28,580 nucleotides of DNA, taken from the NCBI GenBank assembly GCA_001247695.2, contig LGRX02033565.1, positions 1 through 28,580 on the forward strand, given 5' to 3'. The notes under the pieces are model-generated. The model saw only the letters and a program-made list of their open reading frames with translations, had not been told where the DNA came from and ran no database searches. This DNA comes from Cymbomonas tetramitiformis. Its lineage: Eukaryota > Chlorophyta > Pyramimonadophyceae > Pyramimonadales > Pyramimonadaceae. Of the stretch, positions 19,277 to 28,580 are shown one piece after another; position 1 is the first letter of the stretch; every line of letters starts with the position of its first letter. The translations under genes and the position numbers were made by a program.

Positions 19277-21097
19277 CCGTAGTTCGCTATCGGTGCTCCG
19301 GCGGTCTAGTCCATGCATCCCTATATTACGCATGCTTTAGTATGGAAATTTACACTTACGTTGTTCTGCACTTTTCTACTTTTGCACTTTGCACTTTAGC
19401 GGTCGGCACTTCTACACGTTTGCCGTGCTACCGCCTCTCCTTGCTCCATAAACAATCGGGTTATGATTATTGGTAGTAGTTTGTTTCAGCATTTGTGCAG
19501 TCCGCCATCATGCATCCCGGTTATCACGGTTCGGCACTATGCACTCTGGAGGTGCGGGTCGCATCTGGTCGTCCGCACTTCTCCTTTCAGGGTTTCTGCA
19601 TCTCGTCTATGCATAAACAATACCTCAATAATGCACAACCATGCGGTTCGTTCCATGTCGTTTTATCGATAACTTCGATATAGAATATTGTATTAAAAAT
19701 TCGGAAAAGTTCTTATCTGAATACCCGGGCATCCACCATCTTCACCGGCATGGCAGCCATGAGGCAATACGAACGCAAACGTTTTGTTGAAAACCCCCCA
19801 AAATACAACGTTTCAACGTGGGGGGGGTCACGTTTATGCCAACCTAGATAGTATGAACTCTGAAGGCTCTGATAGAATTTCCGCATGAATTTGTGTCAGA
19901 GATGCATGCAAGTCTCGAGAAGGCCCACAAATATGGCACATCACCCTCTCAGCGTGACTGCTGGCGATTCCGCTCTAGTATGATATACCGCGTACCGGTC
20001 GAGATATGTATTAAAATATAGTTTAGCAGGTAAAAATATCTCTAATAAGTGACAGCGGAGCCACTTTGAACAAAAGAAAGTAGTAAGACGAAACATTAAT
20101 CTACGCTAATAACCCGAGGATTGGTCGGTACTCGGTAGCACAATACGGAGTACTAACTATAGTGAACGGTCATCATAGGTCCCACGACAGGTCTTGACAG
20201 GTCCTGTGACGCATCAAGGGTTCGCCCGCACGGTGCCGCTAAGGGAGGTCGGTGTTGAGGATGGGCACGTCGTCAGGCGGAGTAGTGCCAGCAACTTGGA
20301 AGCGCGTTATCATCGACAAATATCGATGTTAGAAATTTATTGTCATCGATCGAGTTCTGTACTAGAGGCGTTTAATGCAGCAAGTGCTGATACACCGAGG
20401 CAATTCGTCCGCGATAGTGCGTCATCATGATACACCATCAGCGATATTTTGTGGTTCATGGCTGGATTTGCCCCTTTCTTTTCACCCTTATGCTGATCCG
20501 GCGACATGCCCCACCGTGCATGCAAGTCCAGAATCTGATGTGATATACGTCGTCCGGTGATTCCTGATTTTCTTATACCTCTTTCTCATTACACTACCAC
20601 TTAAGCATGCTATACTCATAAGTTCGTTCCCGCGCAGTTCACAACGAATCGCAGGTTCCCCTCGAGCAGCTCAGTCAGCATGCCCCATCAAGAAATGGTA
20701 GTTACTAATGCCGACGCACAAAGTCTAAAGTGTTTACCAAACTTTGCAAGCCTCCACTCACTCGCACTGATCGGTTATGCAAATGTTAGTGCAAGCCATT
20801 GCACTACCTAGCTATACAACCTGACTAAAGTGGCAGATATTTCGTTGCATAAAGAACAACGATGTAGCTATTAATTACATGCAGCACACTGTATTCATTT
20901 TTGCTTCGGATTCATCTGTTCATGTGAGGAATACCGAAGTATGTTTCCTCACATATTCATTATTATGACACCGCCACCAGGCCTCCACCAGGCCTGGTGG
21001 CACAATGTGCCAGTGCCCCAAATTCTCCATAAAAGCTTACTCGCCGCCACGTACGAGTCCTCGATTTCTGACTATCTTCAGCGATCACAGGCTTATT
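19277..21097. other. Intergenic DNA; no supported gene
   Basis: Only short ORFs occur. A 16-bp perfect palindrome, CCACCAGGCCTGGTGG, is at 20985-21000. The right-hand end is the 3' flank of the WD40 gene. Confidence 0.5.
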
Positions 21098-21102
21098 TTA
21101 CA
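21098..21102 (-). terminator. TGTAA poly(A) signal of the WD40 gene
   Basis: The minus strand reads TTTGTAAAATAAG about 145 bases after the stop codon at 21246. TGTAA is the common green-algal poly(A) signal. Confidence 0.5.
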
Positions 21103-21245
21103 AACGCATCATTGAAAGTAATCTGTCCGAATAACATATCATTATTGCAGCCAAGCGTCCTGGGGTTGCTGCTTCCTATCTTCCAGTGAAAATCATCGAA
21201 TTAACTTCAGCAAACCCTTAGCAGGTCTCTTGCCAGGGCAAACGC

Positions 21246-21317
21246 CTACAGCCAAGCCGGCATGCCATAGTTCTCAAATATCCTGACCTCTCCACTGTAA
21301 CCTGCACTAATAATCAC
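21246..21317 (-). CDS. Last exon of the WD40 gene
   Basis: Acceptor CCAG|GTGATTATT, then 23 codons in phase 0 reading VIISAGYSGEVRIFENYG and a stop. This is the closing strand set of the WD40 propeller. The ending with I-F/F-x-N-YG is typical of plant and algal relatives. Confidence 0.8.
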   Translation of the reverse strand: MIISAGYSGEVRIFENYGMPAWL

Positions 21318-24300
21318 CTGGATTCCCCAAGTATTCCCACAGATCAGGCAGTGTCAGCTCCACGAAGGCAGCACTTACACGTGCAGTCACATGGGCCCCA
21401 CACACCCTGATTCCCGCGCATCTGCAAGCTCACTTTCACCCACCATCTGCCATACCAAAGCCTGGAGCAGCGCATCAAACAGACGCGCGTCATTGGAGGA
21501 TGGGAGCCACGGGGATGGTGCATAGAGTGCAACCTGGCCAAGAGCACTGGCAGCTTTCACTGCTGCCTGAGCCACCTCCCTTTCGAAGGCCGCCTCATCG
21601 TCAGACACCTATCGCCATCCAGCCAACACAGAAACAAGTCCTTCCATCTCTCATTTCATTCGTTCTCATTTCACAGCACCGCCAACAACAATGCCGATTG
21701 GCTACATATGCATGTACATGAGACCTATGTAGACAACACAGTAGCATGTGGAATCGGTGAACGCGCCTATACGTCAACGATTGTGACATAGAAGCGCGTC
21801 CATGGAAACAAGTTCCGTGTGCTTGTGCAAATGCTGTGCAGAACCACAGGGGCCCCTAGGCCTCGGGCTCTGTAAATCCTTACGTATGAAGCAGTAACAG
21901 CGGTCCTGAGATTTGAGTCGACACCACTTTTTCATGGGTGGCATAAAGTGAGGAGCATATCCGAGTTTATTACAGTGACCCCTAGCATGGCGCATGAGGG
22001 TCCTTCTTCCTCTGCCTGGACCCTTCAAACTGGGAACGGCAAGCCAAGGTGAGGATAGCAACGGCGGACGGAACTCGGAGCACGGAGTGACACGATGGAC
22101 CTGATGTTGGAAGGTGGGAAGGCAGAATGTACAGCTCAATTCCCCGCAGAAGGCCGCGGAAGTATGTTTTCATTACATCTGTAAATGTAAGAGTACGTAT
22201 GTATAGAGTACAGTTATACATTTTGTGCATAGTACAGCTATACATTTTGTGCATAGAACAGCTATACATTTTGTGCATAGAACAGCTATACATGTTGTGC
22301 ATAGTACAGCTATACATGTTGTGCATAGTAGCTATACATGTTTGCATAGTACAGCTATACATGTTGTGCAGTAGTACAGCTATACATGTTGTGCATAATA
22401 CACTATACATGTTGTGCATAGCTATACATGTTGTATACAGCTATGTGTATAGTACAGCTATATATTTTGTGCATAGTACAGCTATACATTTTGTGCAGAG
22501 TACAGCTATACATTTTGTGCATAGCACAGCTATACATTTTGTGCATAGCACAGCTATACATTTTGTGCATAGTACAGCTATATATTTTGTTCATAGTACA
22601 GCTATACATTTTGTGCATAGTACAGCTATACATTTTGTGCATAGTACAGCTATGCATATCGTGCAGGGTACCCCGGCGAGCACGCGGCCAAGCTTGCTGC
22701 GCTGCACTTTGTGCATCCACCAATGCCGCACGGCCTGTGTACCGCCCGCCAGCTGTTGCGCACTACTCCGCAGGCTCTTGGGCACACCCACCCATCATCC
22801 AGTCCATGATATAAGATACCATATCATGTCATTGTCGTATAATACAATATCAATCATATCAATCATATTGTATAATATGAACCCAAGCTCTTTTATAAAG
22901 ATAGACCTGGGCAAATTACTTAATCAACTCAATCAACTTGATCAACTCAATCATGAATCAAAGCGCAATTGAGATTGATGCACGTGCAACAGATGCCACG
23001 CCATATATCATTCAGAGTCAGATGAGCGAGGCGAAGAACGAAATCGGAAAAGGAAATTCAGAACCGATGCGACGCGACGCGACATCTCATGAAACAAAAA
23101 CGAATCGCCAACGCCGAACGTGTCGCAAGTCTGGATAGTGTTATCGTAATCAAATCGTCATCGTCAATCTGGCATGCATGATGACTTAAATGACCAACAC
23201 GATAGATGACGGCCTAGCGGAGATCTTGAGATCGATAATTCTAGTATAATATAACACGATGTTACATCATTTCATAATATGATTTATCACATGATACATC
23301 GTATCACAATATGACATGTCACATGTCATATCATACTATACAATGATATATCAGATATCATCAGATACCACATCATATTTTGGTAATGACACATGTGATT
23401 GATCATATCATACATCATACATCATACATCATACATCATACATCATACATCATACATCAAATTATATCATATGTATCATACAATGATATGATGAATCACA
23501 TATCATATCTTGGGATAATATGCTATATCGCATGCCATATACATCTACATTATATACTTAGGTACGAAGGATCCATATGTCCTCATGTTGTACGATCCTG
23601 AGGCTCTCCTGGGCCGGCTTCTCAGTGGGCCGCTGCTCTCCAGGTTGTGCTCCCGTGCATGGCATCGCACAGAACAGACGCTTTGTGCACGAAGGGTGCA
23701 GCAGTGGATGGCCGAGATGCCGCCATAATTCAGATCGACGGTTACAAGTCGGCACGCTGTGGACGAGGCATCTCAAAAGGGTGCGAGCAGAGGAAGGCGG
23801 CTCAGCGAGGGGTTCAAAATTGGAGGGCGAGGGCATGCGCACGACGCCAAGGGCCAAGCGCTATATTAAGGGTGGATGTGCGGGTGTTTGCGGCAATGAC
23901 CTCGCTCCATCGGGGGTAGATGATTGGAACATTCCTTCCTGACGTCTCATTTCAGCACAGTGGCTCGTTTCGCACAGGGAGGCGCAATGCCAAGCCACAA
24001 CGGGGCGAGGGGCCTCGCCCCGGAAATGATGTGAACAGGGGGAGGCCTCCCAGGAAGCTTTGGGGAGGGGAGTAGAGGGGGAGCAGTCACCTGGTTGAGT
24101 TTCTTCGCGGCGTCCGGGTTTAGTAACGCATGCCCCGCGCGCGTCTGCCCGGTGGCCGCATCTGGGGATAATACTTGCGGGGTCACCTGCCCACCCAGCA
24201 TCACCAGCCGCACACCGTCGGGATAGCGCGCGGCGTACTTCCGGGCACGATAGAAGGTCGGTGGTGGCATCCTTCGACATCACGGCAGTGCTCAGATCCA

Positions 24301-27300
24301 CGGTGCAGCATCCACCACAAAAGTTGTGCTCGGATCCACGGTGCAGCATCCGCCTCAAGAGTCGTGGTGCCTTGCTGTGGTTATCAGCATGTTTGCCGAG
24401 CAACAAGCCGGGAGGGGTGGCGCCAAGAGAGTGGCAGCGTGCCGTGAAGATCACGCTACCGGGTGGAAGCATGCGCGCGCGATGAAGGTTGCCCGGGAGC
24501 CGCGCCGCCGCGGACTCGAGGAGGCTGGCATGCCGTCCGGGGAGACAGAGAAAGGGGGCGGAGAGGGAGAGTGGAGGCAACACCAGGCGCACCCTGCCGA
24601 GCATACAACGAGAAGTTAGAAGGGTGGAGGAGGGATGGGGTGGTACCAGGCGCACGCTGTCGGGCGCGAAGAGCGCTGCAGTGACGATGTCTTCGTGCGC
24701 GGGAAAACACTCGTAGCAGTGCCGCTTGTCCCAGCGGAAGCCCGTATAGGCGGGGTTTATGGAGGGAATGCAGGACCGTCCAGTGCTGCCAATCCCCGCC
24801 GGCACCCTCCGAGCATCCGCGCACCCTCAAGCCAGACTCTGCATGGTGACGGCTGCCTCCGAGCAGCCGCGCACCCTCAAGCCAGACTCTGCATGGTGAC
24901 GGCCCGCCCTCCGAGCAGTCGCGCTCCCTCAAGCCAGACTCTGCATGGTCACCGCGGCCTCCGTGCAGCCGCGCACCCTCATGCCAGACTCTGCATGGTG
25001 ACGGCCGCCCTCCAAGCAGCCGCGCACCCTCAAGCCAGACTCTGCATGGTGACGGCCCTTGCACCGCCGGAGACTTACAGATTCTCGCGTACAGGTGCCG
25101 TGGTCAGGCTGGTAGAGGGGAAGATGAAGGGAGGTGCGGGCAACCAGCGACGTGGTCAGGCTGGTAGAGGTGAAGACGAAGGGAGGTGTGGGCGAGCGGG
25201 CACCATGGTCAGGCTGGTAGAGGTGAAGACAAAGGGAGGTGCGGGCGAGCGGGCGCCATGGTCAAGTTGCGGCTCCTTTGGGGCCCGTAGCCACAGAAGA
25301 CTGCACTAAGTACCCACGCCGGGGATCAAAGGATTCAGCACACACTTCGGGACACTCATCCGGATTCTCCGGAGCTCACTAGTGAAGAATGGTTGCGTCA
25401 AGTTGCGGTGTGTGTGTGTGTGCAGAGAGGAGAGAATGGCCACTATACCTTTGTTTCAAACTGAACTTTCCTGTCAAGATGCCAGACGGAACAGGGCCCA
25501 GGAGAGCGGTGGTAACCCTTACCTCCAAATGTACACGTGCTCGTCCTCACTGCCACAGATGATGTAGTCGCCCTGCGAGCATACCTGTGCATGGATCTGA
25601 CTGTTCAGATTCTTCAGTCCCTGCGCGCCATACATACCCCCTCTCTCCTGACCCTCCTCAGCCCCCTGCACACTATACATAAACCCCCTCTCCTCCTGGA
25701 CCCCTCCTCACAAAGTTAAGGTGCATACCCCCTCTCCCTGTGACCCTCTTCAACCCTTGTGCGCTATCCATACCCCCTCTCCCTGGACTTCTCTTCAGCT
25801 CCTGCGTCGTCATACATACCCCTCTTCCCCTGGACCCTCTTCAGCTCCTGCGCGCCATACATATCCCCTCTCCCCCCTGACCCCTCCTCAGCCCCTGCGC
25901 GTCATACATACCCCCTCTCCTCCTGACAGCTCCATGCCTAGCTCATAGCTGCGGGAGTGCCATAAGTCGCCAGCCGCTTGGGCGCGCCAGCTGGTTGCAA
26001 ACGGTCGCCTATCGACAAATATACAGTCAGTTTCCCATTAGTAGTTGTGTAAGAACGAAACAAAATATTCACATAAAGTAACATTCTCCCCCCACATTGT
26101 GATAGTTGAGGGCTGATTGGGGGGGGGAATGCCAGAACCACAGGGCTCACAACCCGTGAATGCTGTGATGCATATCATACCTTTCAGCACGGCGCAACAA
26201 ACATGTGTTACTCCGACAGTGGATCAGACAGCCGTCACACCACCAATAGGAGCACATACGTGGGCAGGACATATGTTACTCCGACAGTGGATCAGACGGC
26301 CGTCACACCGCCAATTGGAGCACATACGTGGACAGGATTTGATCTAACGGCGCTCCGGGCATCACCAGGCAGGCTGAGGCCTTCCAGGCAGTCGCAGAGC
26401 TGAGCACTATCGGATATCGGCCCGCCCGTGTGTTGCGCGGACATGTGACCAGCTGCCGAGTTGTGAGCGAGGGGGCGAAGGTGACAACACCGAAATCGAA
26501 GGGGCTGAGAAGGGCAGCCAAATCTACCGCAGGCGAAAGTATTATCCCCGCATGCCGCATCGGCTGACCAGTAACCCCCAAGGTGGAGCGCTGAGGTGGC
26601 AGGGGCGTGCCTTAAATTTGGTGCACTGTTTATACCCGTCAAACATGCGGATGCGCGAGTCGTTCGAAGTGATGAGCAGCTTGCGCGGCTCCCGGGGCAA
26701 GAACTGCATCCCCGTGATCTTGTCCCCCGCGGACTGCGCCTCGCCTCCACGCCATCCCCCCCAAAACAGCGTGCACTCAAATCGAAGAGGCAATACCCCA
26801 ACGCCCCTCCCCCACGAGACCTATCCTGCTCGAGGACAACGCCCACCATGCCGCGCGGCGCACCTTGCTTGTGGAGGTGTGCCGCACATCGACCTGGGTG
26901 AGGCGCACCTTGCTTGTGGAGGTGTGCCGCACATCGACCTGGGTGAGGTACTCGAACTTCTTATCTCTCACTTCATAGTACCAGCACTTTCCCTGATGCG
27001 TTCCCCACCATCCTCCCCGTCCGGGCCCGCCGCCCTGCTCAGCCTGGCGCCCCCAGCTCAATCTCGATCATTGCAACAACGCGATGACAACTGCACCAAG
27101 AGGGGGACGCCCAGATCCAACGCCTGCTTGCTCCTCCCCTCTTCTTTCTCCTCAACCTTCGGCCTGCAGCCTAGTGTCTCTGACCACCATACCACGCTTG
27201 ATGCCCGAGGAGCATCTCACAGCATGCCCCGAGGAGCATCTCGCAGCATGCCCCCTGCGGCGGGTTGCCTTCCGGCGCGGCTCCGGTCAGTGCAGACCCG

Positions 27301-28580
27301 CCCCGTTAACACCCTGCCGCATACTCCATGGAAGCGGCTGGGCTGGTGACAAGGACAGGTGGTGGAGTGCGCACCTTATATGATCCAGCGGCCACAGTGT
27401 TTCCATCGCTGCGATAGGCATGCACCCCAGAGCACAGGGTAGAGCACAGGGTTGGGGCCGGGTGAGGCGGGGGAAAGGCAGGGAGGGGTGGCGTCAGGTC
27501 TCGGCACGCTCAAGCAGCGTGCTTCAATGCAGCGCGAGGGCATCGCTGTAGAATATGCTTGCATCAGATATTGCGCTGCTTGCGGCGCCTAGAGACTTAC
27601 AAGTACTTTGGCACGTATACAGCACGCTCTGCTTGAGGGACATTAGAGGCCGTACGATGCATATGCCCAATTGAGATACTATAAATATGTATATGTAAGT
27701 ACATTTGAGTCGAGCCTTCGTGACATACAAGAATGCGCCACATCGCTGCCGGCTTCAGGCAGTGTTGTTGCCGGCTTCAGGCAGTGATGTGCCGGAGTGC
27801 TCCTCGTTGTGTCATCTCAAGCGATGTGCCTTGGAATTTCCACGGGCAGGGCGGCTTAGCGGCACCTGGAGAAGCAGGCTGCGGTGATCATCTCATGCAC
27901 GTGCACCCAGTCTGCAATCTGCCACACCCCTCACACCGACACCCAGTCTGCAATCTGCCACACCCCTCACACCGACACGCCACCGACCTTGCTGGTAGCC
28001 TAACAAACAACGTTGTAACTTGTGCGGTATAAGCGGGAGGTGGGAGGAGGGAGAAGTGAAGTGAAGTGTTACAGTCTGGGGATCACTACAGTGTGAGGCA
28101 AGTGAGGGGGAGAAGTGAGGTGTCAGAGTATGGGAGGGCTTGCAAGCAGGGGAGCATGGCTGCGCCTCGAGGTGGGGGATGCGGCATAGGTGCGAGAAGG
28201 CCGGGTCAGATGAGAGGAGCAGGCAGGAGATGCCAGGGCAGGAGCTGAGGGGAGGACGGATACTACACGACGCGGGCGGGGAGAATTTGCCGGGAGTGGA
28301 TGCTCAGCAAGCGGGAGAGGGCTGCGAAGCAAGTCTGGGCAGAGGGGGGATGGGGCGCACCTTGTGGTCCGGGATGTTCCACAGGCGCAGCTTCTCGTCA
28401 AGCGAGCCACTAAGGAAGAACTTGTCATTCAACGGGTGGAAGTCGATGGCCGTGACGAAGTCGTTGTGCTGAAAGACGCGCAGGCACTCGTTCATCGACA
28501 CATGCCACAGCCGCACCGACTTGTCCATCGAGCTGGACAGGAGGAACTGCGTGGAGGACCAGCTTAGATCAAGCACATCC
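21246..28580 (-). CDS. WDR44-like WD40-repeat protein, C-terminal part, at least nine exons
   Basis: Exons in transcript order are >28580-28361, 27918-27866, 27408-27375, 26992-26909 (or 26864), 26733-26611, 25620-25523, 24785-24656, 24186-24091 and 21317-21246, with stop TAG at 21246-21248. Every join keeps the frame. The protein reads as consecutive WD40 blades: DLSWSSTQFLLSSSMDKSVR-LW, FVTAIDFHPLNDKFFLSGSL-D, MITAACFSSDGNTVAAGSY, KCWYYEVRDKKFEYLTQ, KITGMQFLP...RIRMFD, YIICGSEDEHVYIW, AHEDIVTAALFAPDS and SAGYSGEVRIF. Order and spacing match animal WDR44 and its plant relatives. Animal WDR44 binds Rab11 on recycling endosomes; the role in algae is not established, and the N-terminal region lies outside the window. 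Introns (about 0.1-2.8 kb) are full of minisatellites. The fold call is firm; the 24186-24091 exon and the link to the last exon are the least certain. Confidence 0.88.
21387..21608 (-). CDS. Possible additional exon or small ORF upstream of the last WD40 exon
   Basis: An open frame with protein-like composition: FEREVAQAAVKAASALGQ, then YAPSPWLPSSNDARLFDALLQ. Phase-0 donors (ATG|GTGGGT or TTG|GTATGG) would splice in frame to 21317. If real, it adds a helical insert before the last WD40 strands; WDR44 relatives do have a variable linker here. It could also be a chance ORF in the intron. Confidence 0.35.
   Translation of the reverse strand: MSDDEAAFEREVAQAAVKAASALGQVALYAPSPWLPSSNDARLFDALLQALVWQMVGESELADARESGCVGPM
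22205..22665. repeat. 24-bp minisatellite, roughly eighteen copies
   Basis: Head-to-tail units of GTACAGCTATACATTTTGTG plus CATA, with T/G variants. The unit is divisible by three and free of stops, so it yields long open frames on both strands (QLYILCIV or CTKCIAVL repeats). These are artefacts. It lies in the large intron before the last WD40 exon. Confidence 0.95.
23405..23460. repeat. 7-bp microsatellite (ACATCAT)n
   Basis: About seven exact copies lie inside a longer AT-rich tract of ATATCAT/ACATGT words (about 23240-23540). Confidence 0.95.
24091..24186 (-). CDS. Probable linker exon of the WD40 gene
   Basis: Acceptor GGGCAG before 24186 and donor CAG|GTGACT after 24091 give 32 codons, phase 0 on both sides, reading VTPQVLSPDAATGQTRAGHA then LLNPDAAKKLNQ. 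It fits the position of the variable linker between the last two WD40 strands of WDR44 relatives. The frame is also open further upstream (through RYPDGVRLVMLGGQ), so an earlier acceptor is possible. Confidence 0.5.
24656..24785 (-). CDS. WD40 gene exon with the AHEDIVTAALFAP strand
   Basis: Acceptor TTGGCAG, phase 2 (AG|C makes Ser), 43 full codons, donor AGC|GTGCGC. It encodes a non-repeat insert, then RHCYECFPAHEDIVTAALFA. The His-[x]-VT-x-A-x-FAP pattern is the conserved opening of the last WDR44 blade. Confidence 0.8.
24800..25060. repeat. 50-52-bp minisatellite, 5 copies
   Basis: GCCAGACTCTGCATGGT recurs with spacing of 50-52 bases (GCATGG at 24841, 24891, 24943, 24993 and 25044). It is intronic, immediately upstream (in transcript terms) of the acceptor at 24785. 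Confidence 0.93.
25100..25262. repeat. 53-bp minisatellite, 3 copies
   Basis: TGGTCAGGCTGGTAGAGG recurs at 25101, 25153 and 25206, with a truncated copy at 25259. Intronic. Confidence 0.93.
25523..25620 (-). CDS. WD40 gene exon encoding the YIICGSEDEHVYIW strand
   Basis: Acceptor GGCGCGCAG, 98 bases, donor GGAG|GTAAGG. It encodes GLKNLNSQIHAQVCSQGDYI then ICGSEDEHVYIW. The GSED-x-x-VYIW signature is the best single WDR44-family marker in the window. Confidence 0.9.
25608..25932. repeat. About 45-bp C/T-rich minisatellite covering a splice acceptor
   Basis: About seven imperfect units of the form CCTCnTCAGCnCCTGCGCGCCA then TACATACCCCCTCTCC. The first unit spans the intron/exon border at 25620, so each unit carries a copy of the acceptor and of the first exon bases on the minus strand. 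Confidence 0.85.
26204..26340. repeat. 68-bp tandem duplication
   Basis: GTTACTCCGACAGTGGATCA occurs at 26207 and 26275 with nearly identical flanks. Intronic in the WD40 gene. Confidence 0.95.
26611..26733 (-). CDS. WD40 gene exon encoding KITGMQFLP...RIRMFD
   Basis: Acceptor GAGGCGCAG, 41 codons in phase 0, reading SAGDKITGMQFLPREPRKLL then ITSNDSRIRMFDGYKQCTKFK. The donor appears to be AAG|GCACGC, a GC-type 5' splice site, since no GT fits the conserved KFKG join. Confidence 0.85.
26858..26947. repeat. 45-bp tandem duplication covering a 5' splice site
   Basis: Two exact copies (26858-26902 and 26903-26947). On the minus strand each contains the exon end TSTSK and the donor AAG|GTGCGC. 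Confidence 0.95.
26864..26992 (-). CDS. WD40 gene exon with two alternative ends
   Basis: Acceptor GCATCAG, then GKCWYYEVRDKKFEYLTQVD in phase 0. Splicing at the first donor (26909) gives 28 codons; at the second (26864), 43 codons, with VDVRHTSTSK present twice. Both lengths keep the frame. Confidence 0.8.
27375..27408 (-). CDS. 34-bp micro-exon of the WD40 gene
   Basis: Acceptor TATCGCAG, donor AAG|GTGCGC. It completes a Ser codon (AG|C) and encodes DGNTVAAGSYK, joining ITAACFSS to GKCWYY exactly as in WDR44 relatives. Its size hides it from simple ORF finding. Confidence 0.75.
27866..27918 (-). CDS. 53-bp exon of the WD40 gene
   Basis: Acceptor GTGTGGCAG, 17 codons (IADWVHVHEMITAACFS) plus two bases, donor CCAG|GTGCCG. 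It supplies the D/E-M-I/V-TA-x-CF strand start of the blade. Confidence 0.8.
27905..27976. repeat. 36-bp tandem duplication covering a 3' splice site
   Basis: Two copies (27905-27940 and 27941-27976). On the minus strand each holds GGGTGTGGCAG followed by the first exon bases ATTGCAGACTGGGTG. Confidence 0.95.
28361..28580 (-). CDS. WD40 gene exon, cut by the right window edge
   Basis: Seventy-three codons open from the edge to donor AAG|GTGCGC. It covers most of two WD40 blades: LLSSSMDKSVRLWHV, FVTAIDFHPLNDKFFLSGSL and DEKLRLWNIPDHK. The match to WDR44 (SMDKTVRLWH, LSGSLDGKLRLWNIPDKK) is strong from memory of the family. Confidence 0.92.

Noticed and set aside
22205..22665. A CRISPR-like array
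   Set aside because: The units are contiguous with no unique spacers and no cas genes; the organism is eukaryotic.
22127..22972. A 281-codon plus-strand ORF
   Set aside because: It is the 24-bp minisatellite read in one of its stop-free frames; composition is purely repeat-driven and there is no recognisable domain.
23861..24805. A 314-codon minus-strand ORF as a single gene
   Set aside because: Only its first part (to 24656) matches the WD40 gene frame; the rest runs through intron sequence past a good donor.
24456..25064. A 202-codon minus-strand ORF
   Set aside because: It is a frame through the 50-bp minisatellite and then the wrong frame of a WD40 exon.
26552..27349. A 265-codon plus-strand ORF
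   Set aside because: Antisense to well-supported WD40 exons; Pro/Ser/Arg-rich as expected for the complement of GC-rich coding DNA.

Overview
The window looks like nuclear DNA of a eukaryote, most likely a green alga of the prasinophyte/chlorophyte type (a genome such as Cymbomonas would fit; this is inference from style, not a search). The reasons are spliced genes with GT-AG introns, many 5' splice sites of the form AG|GTGCGC, TGTAA/AATAAA-type poly(A) signals, heavy minisatellite load inside introns, and no bacterial operon structure. Base composition is patchy: GC-rich at both ends and AT-rich from about 9 to 23 kb.

Layout. (1) About 0.1-9 kb is transposon-derived. A minus-strand multi-exon gene fragment with a CxCxxC...H domain (CACTA/EnSpm-like transposase-associated type) carries a 497-bp tandem duplication that copies a whole symmetric exon. 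A plus-strand four-exon gene for a 563-aa acidic/basic protein of unknown function (4338-6520) faces away from it. A long perfect hairpin lies between them. Next come arrays of short palindromes built on GTAC, and a minus-strand retrotransposon gag-like ORF (7609-8789) with no pol. (2) About 9-21 kb is AT-rich and nearly gene-free but holds well-delimited non-autonomous elements: a 2,012-bp Mutator-like element with a perfect 9-bp target-site duplication (9699-11710), a 31-bp-repeat foldback (13373-13690), an 829-bp TTAA-flanked piggyBac-like element (17220-18048), and a 270-bp hAT-like MITE with a perfect 8-bp target-site duplication (18999-19268). The one conventional gene here is an intronless, secreted serine beta-lactamase-like hydrolase (15052-16542, minus). 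(3) About 21.2 kb to the right edge is one long minus-strand gene, the C-terminal WD40 part of a WDR44-like protein, reconstructed as at least nine exons. Its introns are packed with minisatellites, and several tandem duplications fall exactly on splice sites.

The most interesting observations are: the tRNA-shaped tandem unit paired with a perfect 24-bp palindrome inside the Mutator-like element; duplicated 5' and 3' splice sites in the WDR44-like gene; in-frame exon duplication in the transposon gene; and the concentration of GTAC palindromes in introns and spacers of the transposon genes. No prokaryotic defence system, CRISPR array, rRNA or prophage is visible. All exon models are my reading of splice signals and reading frame; no alignment or expression data were available.
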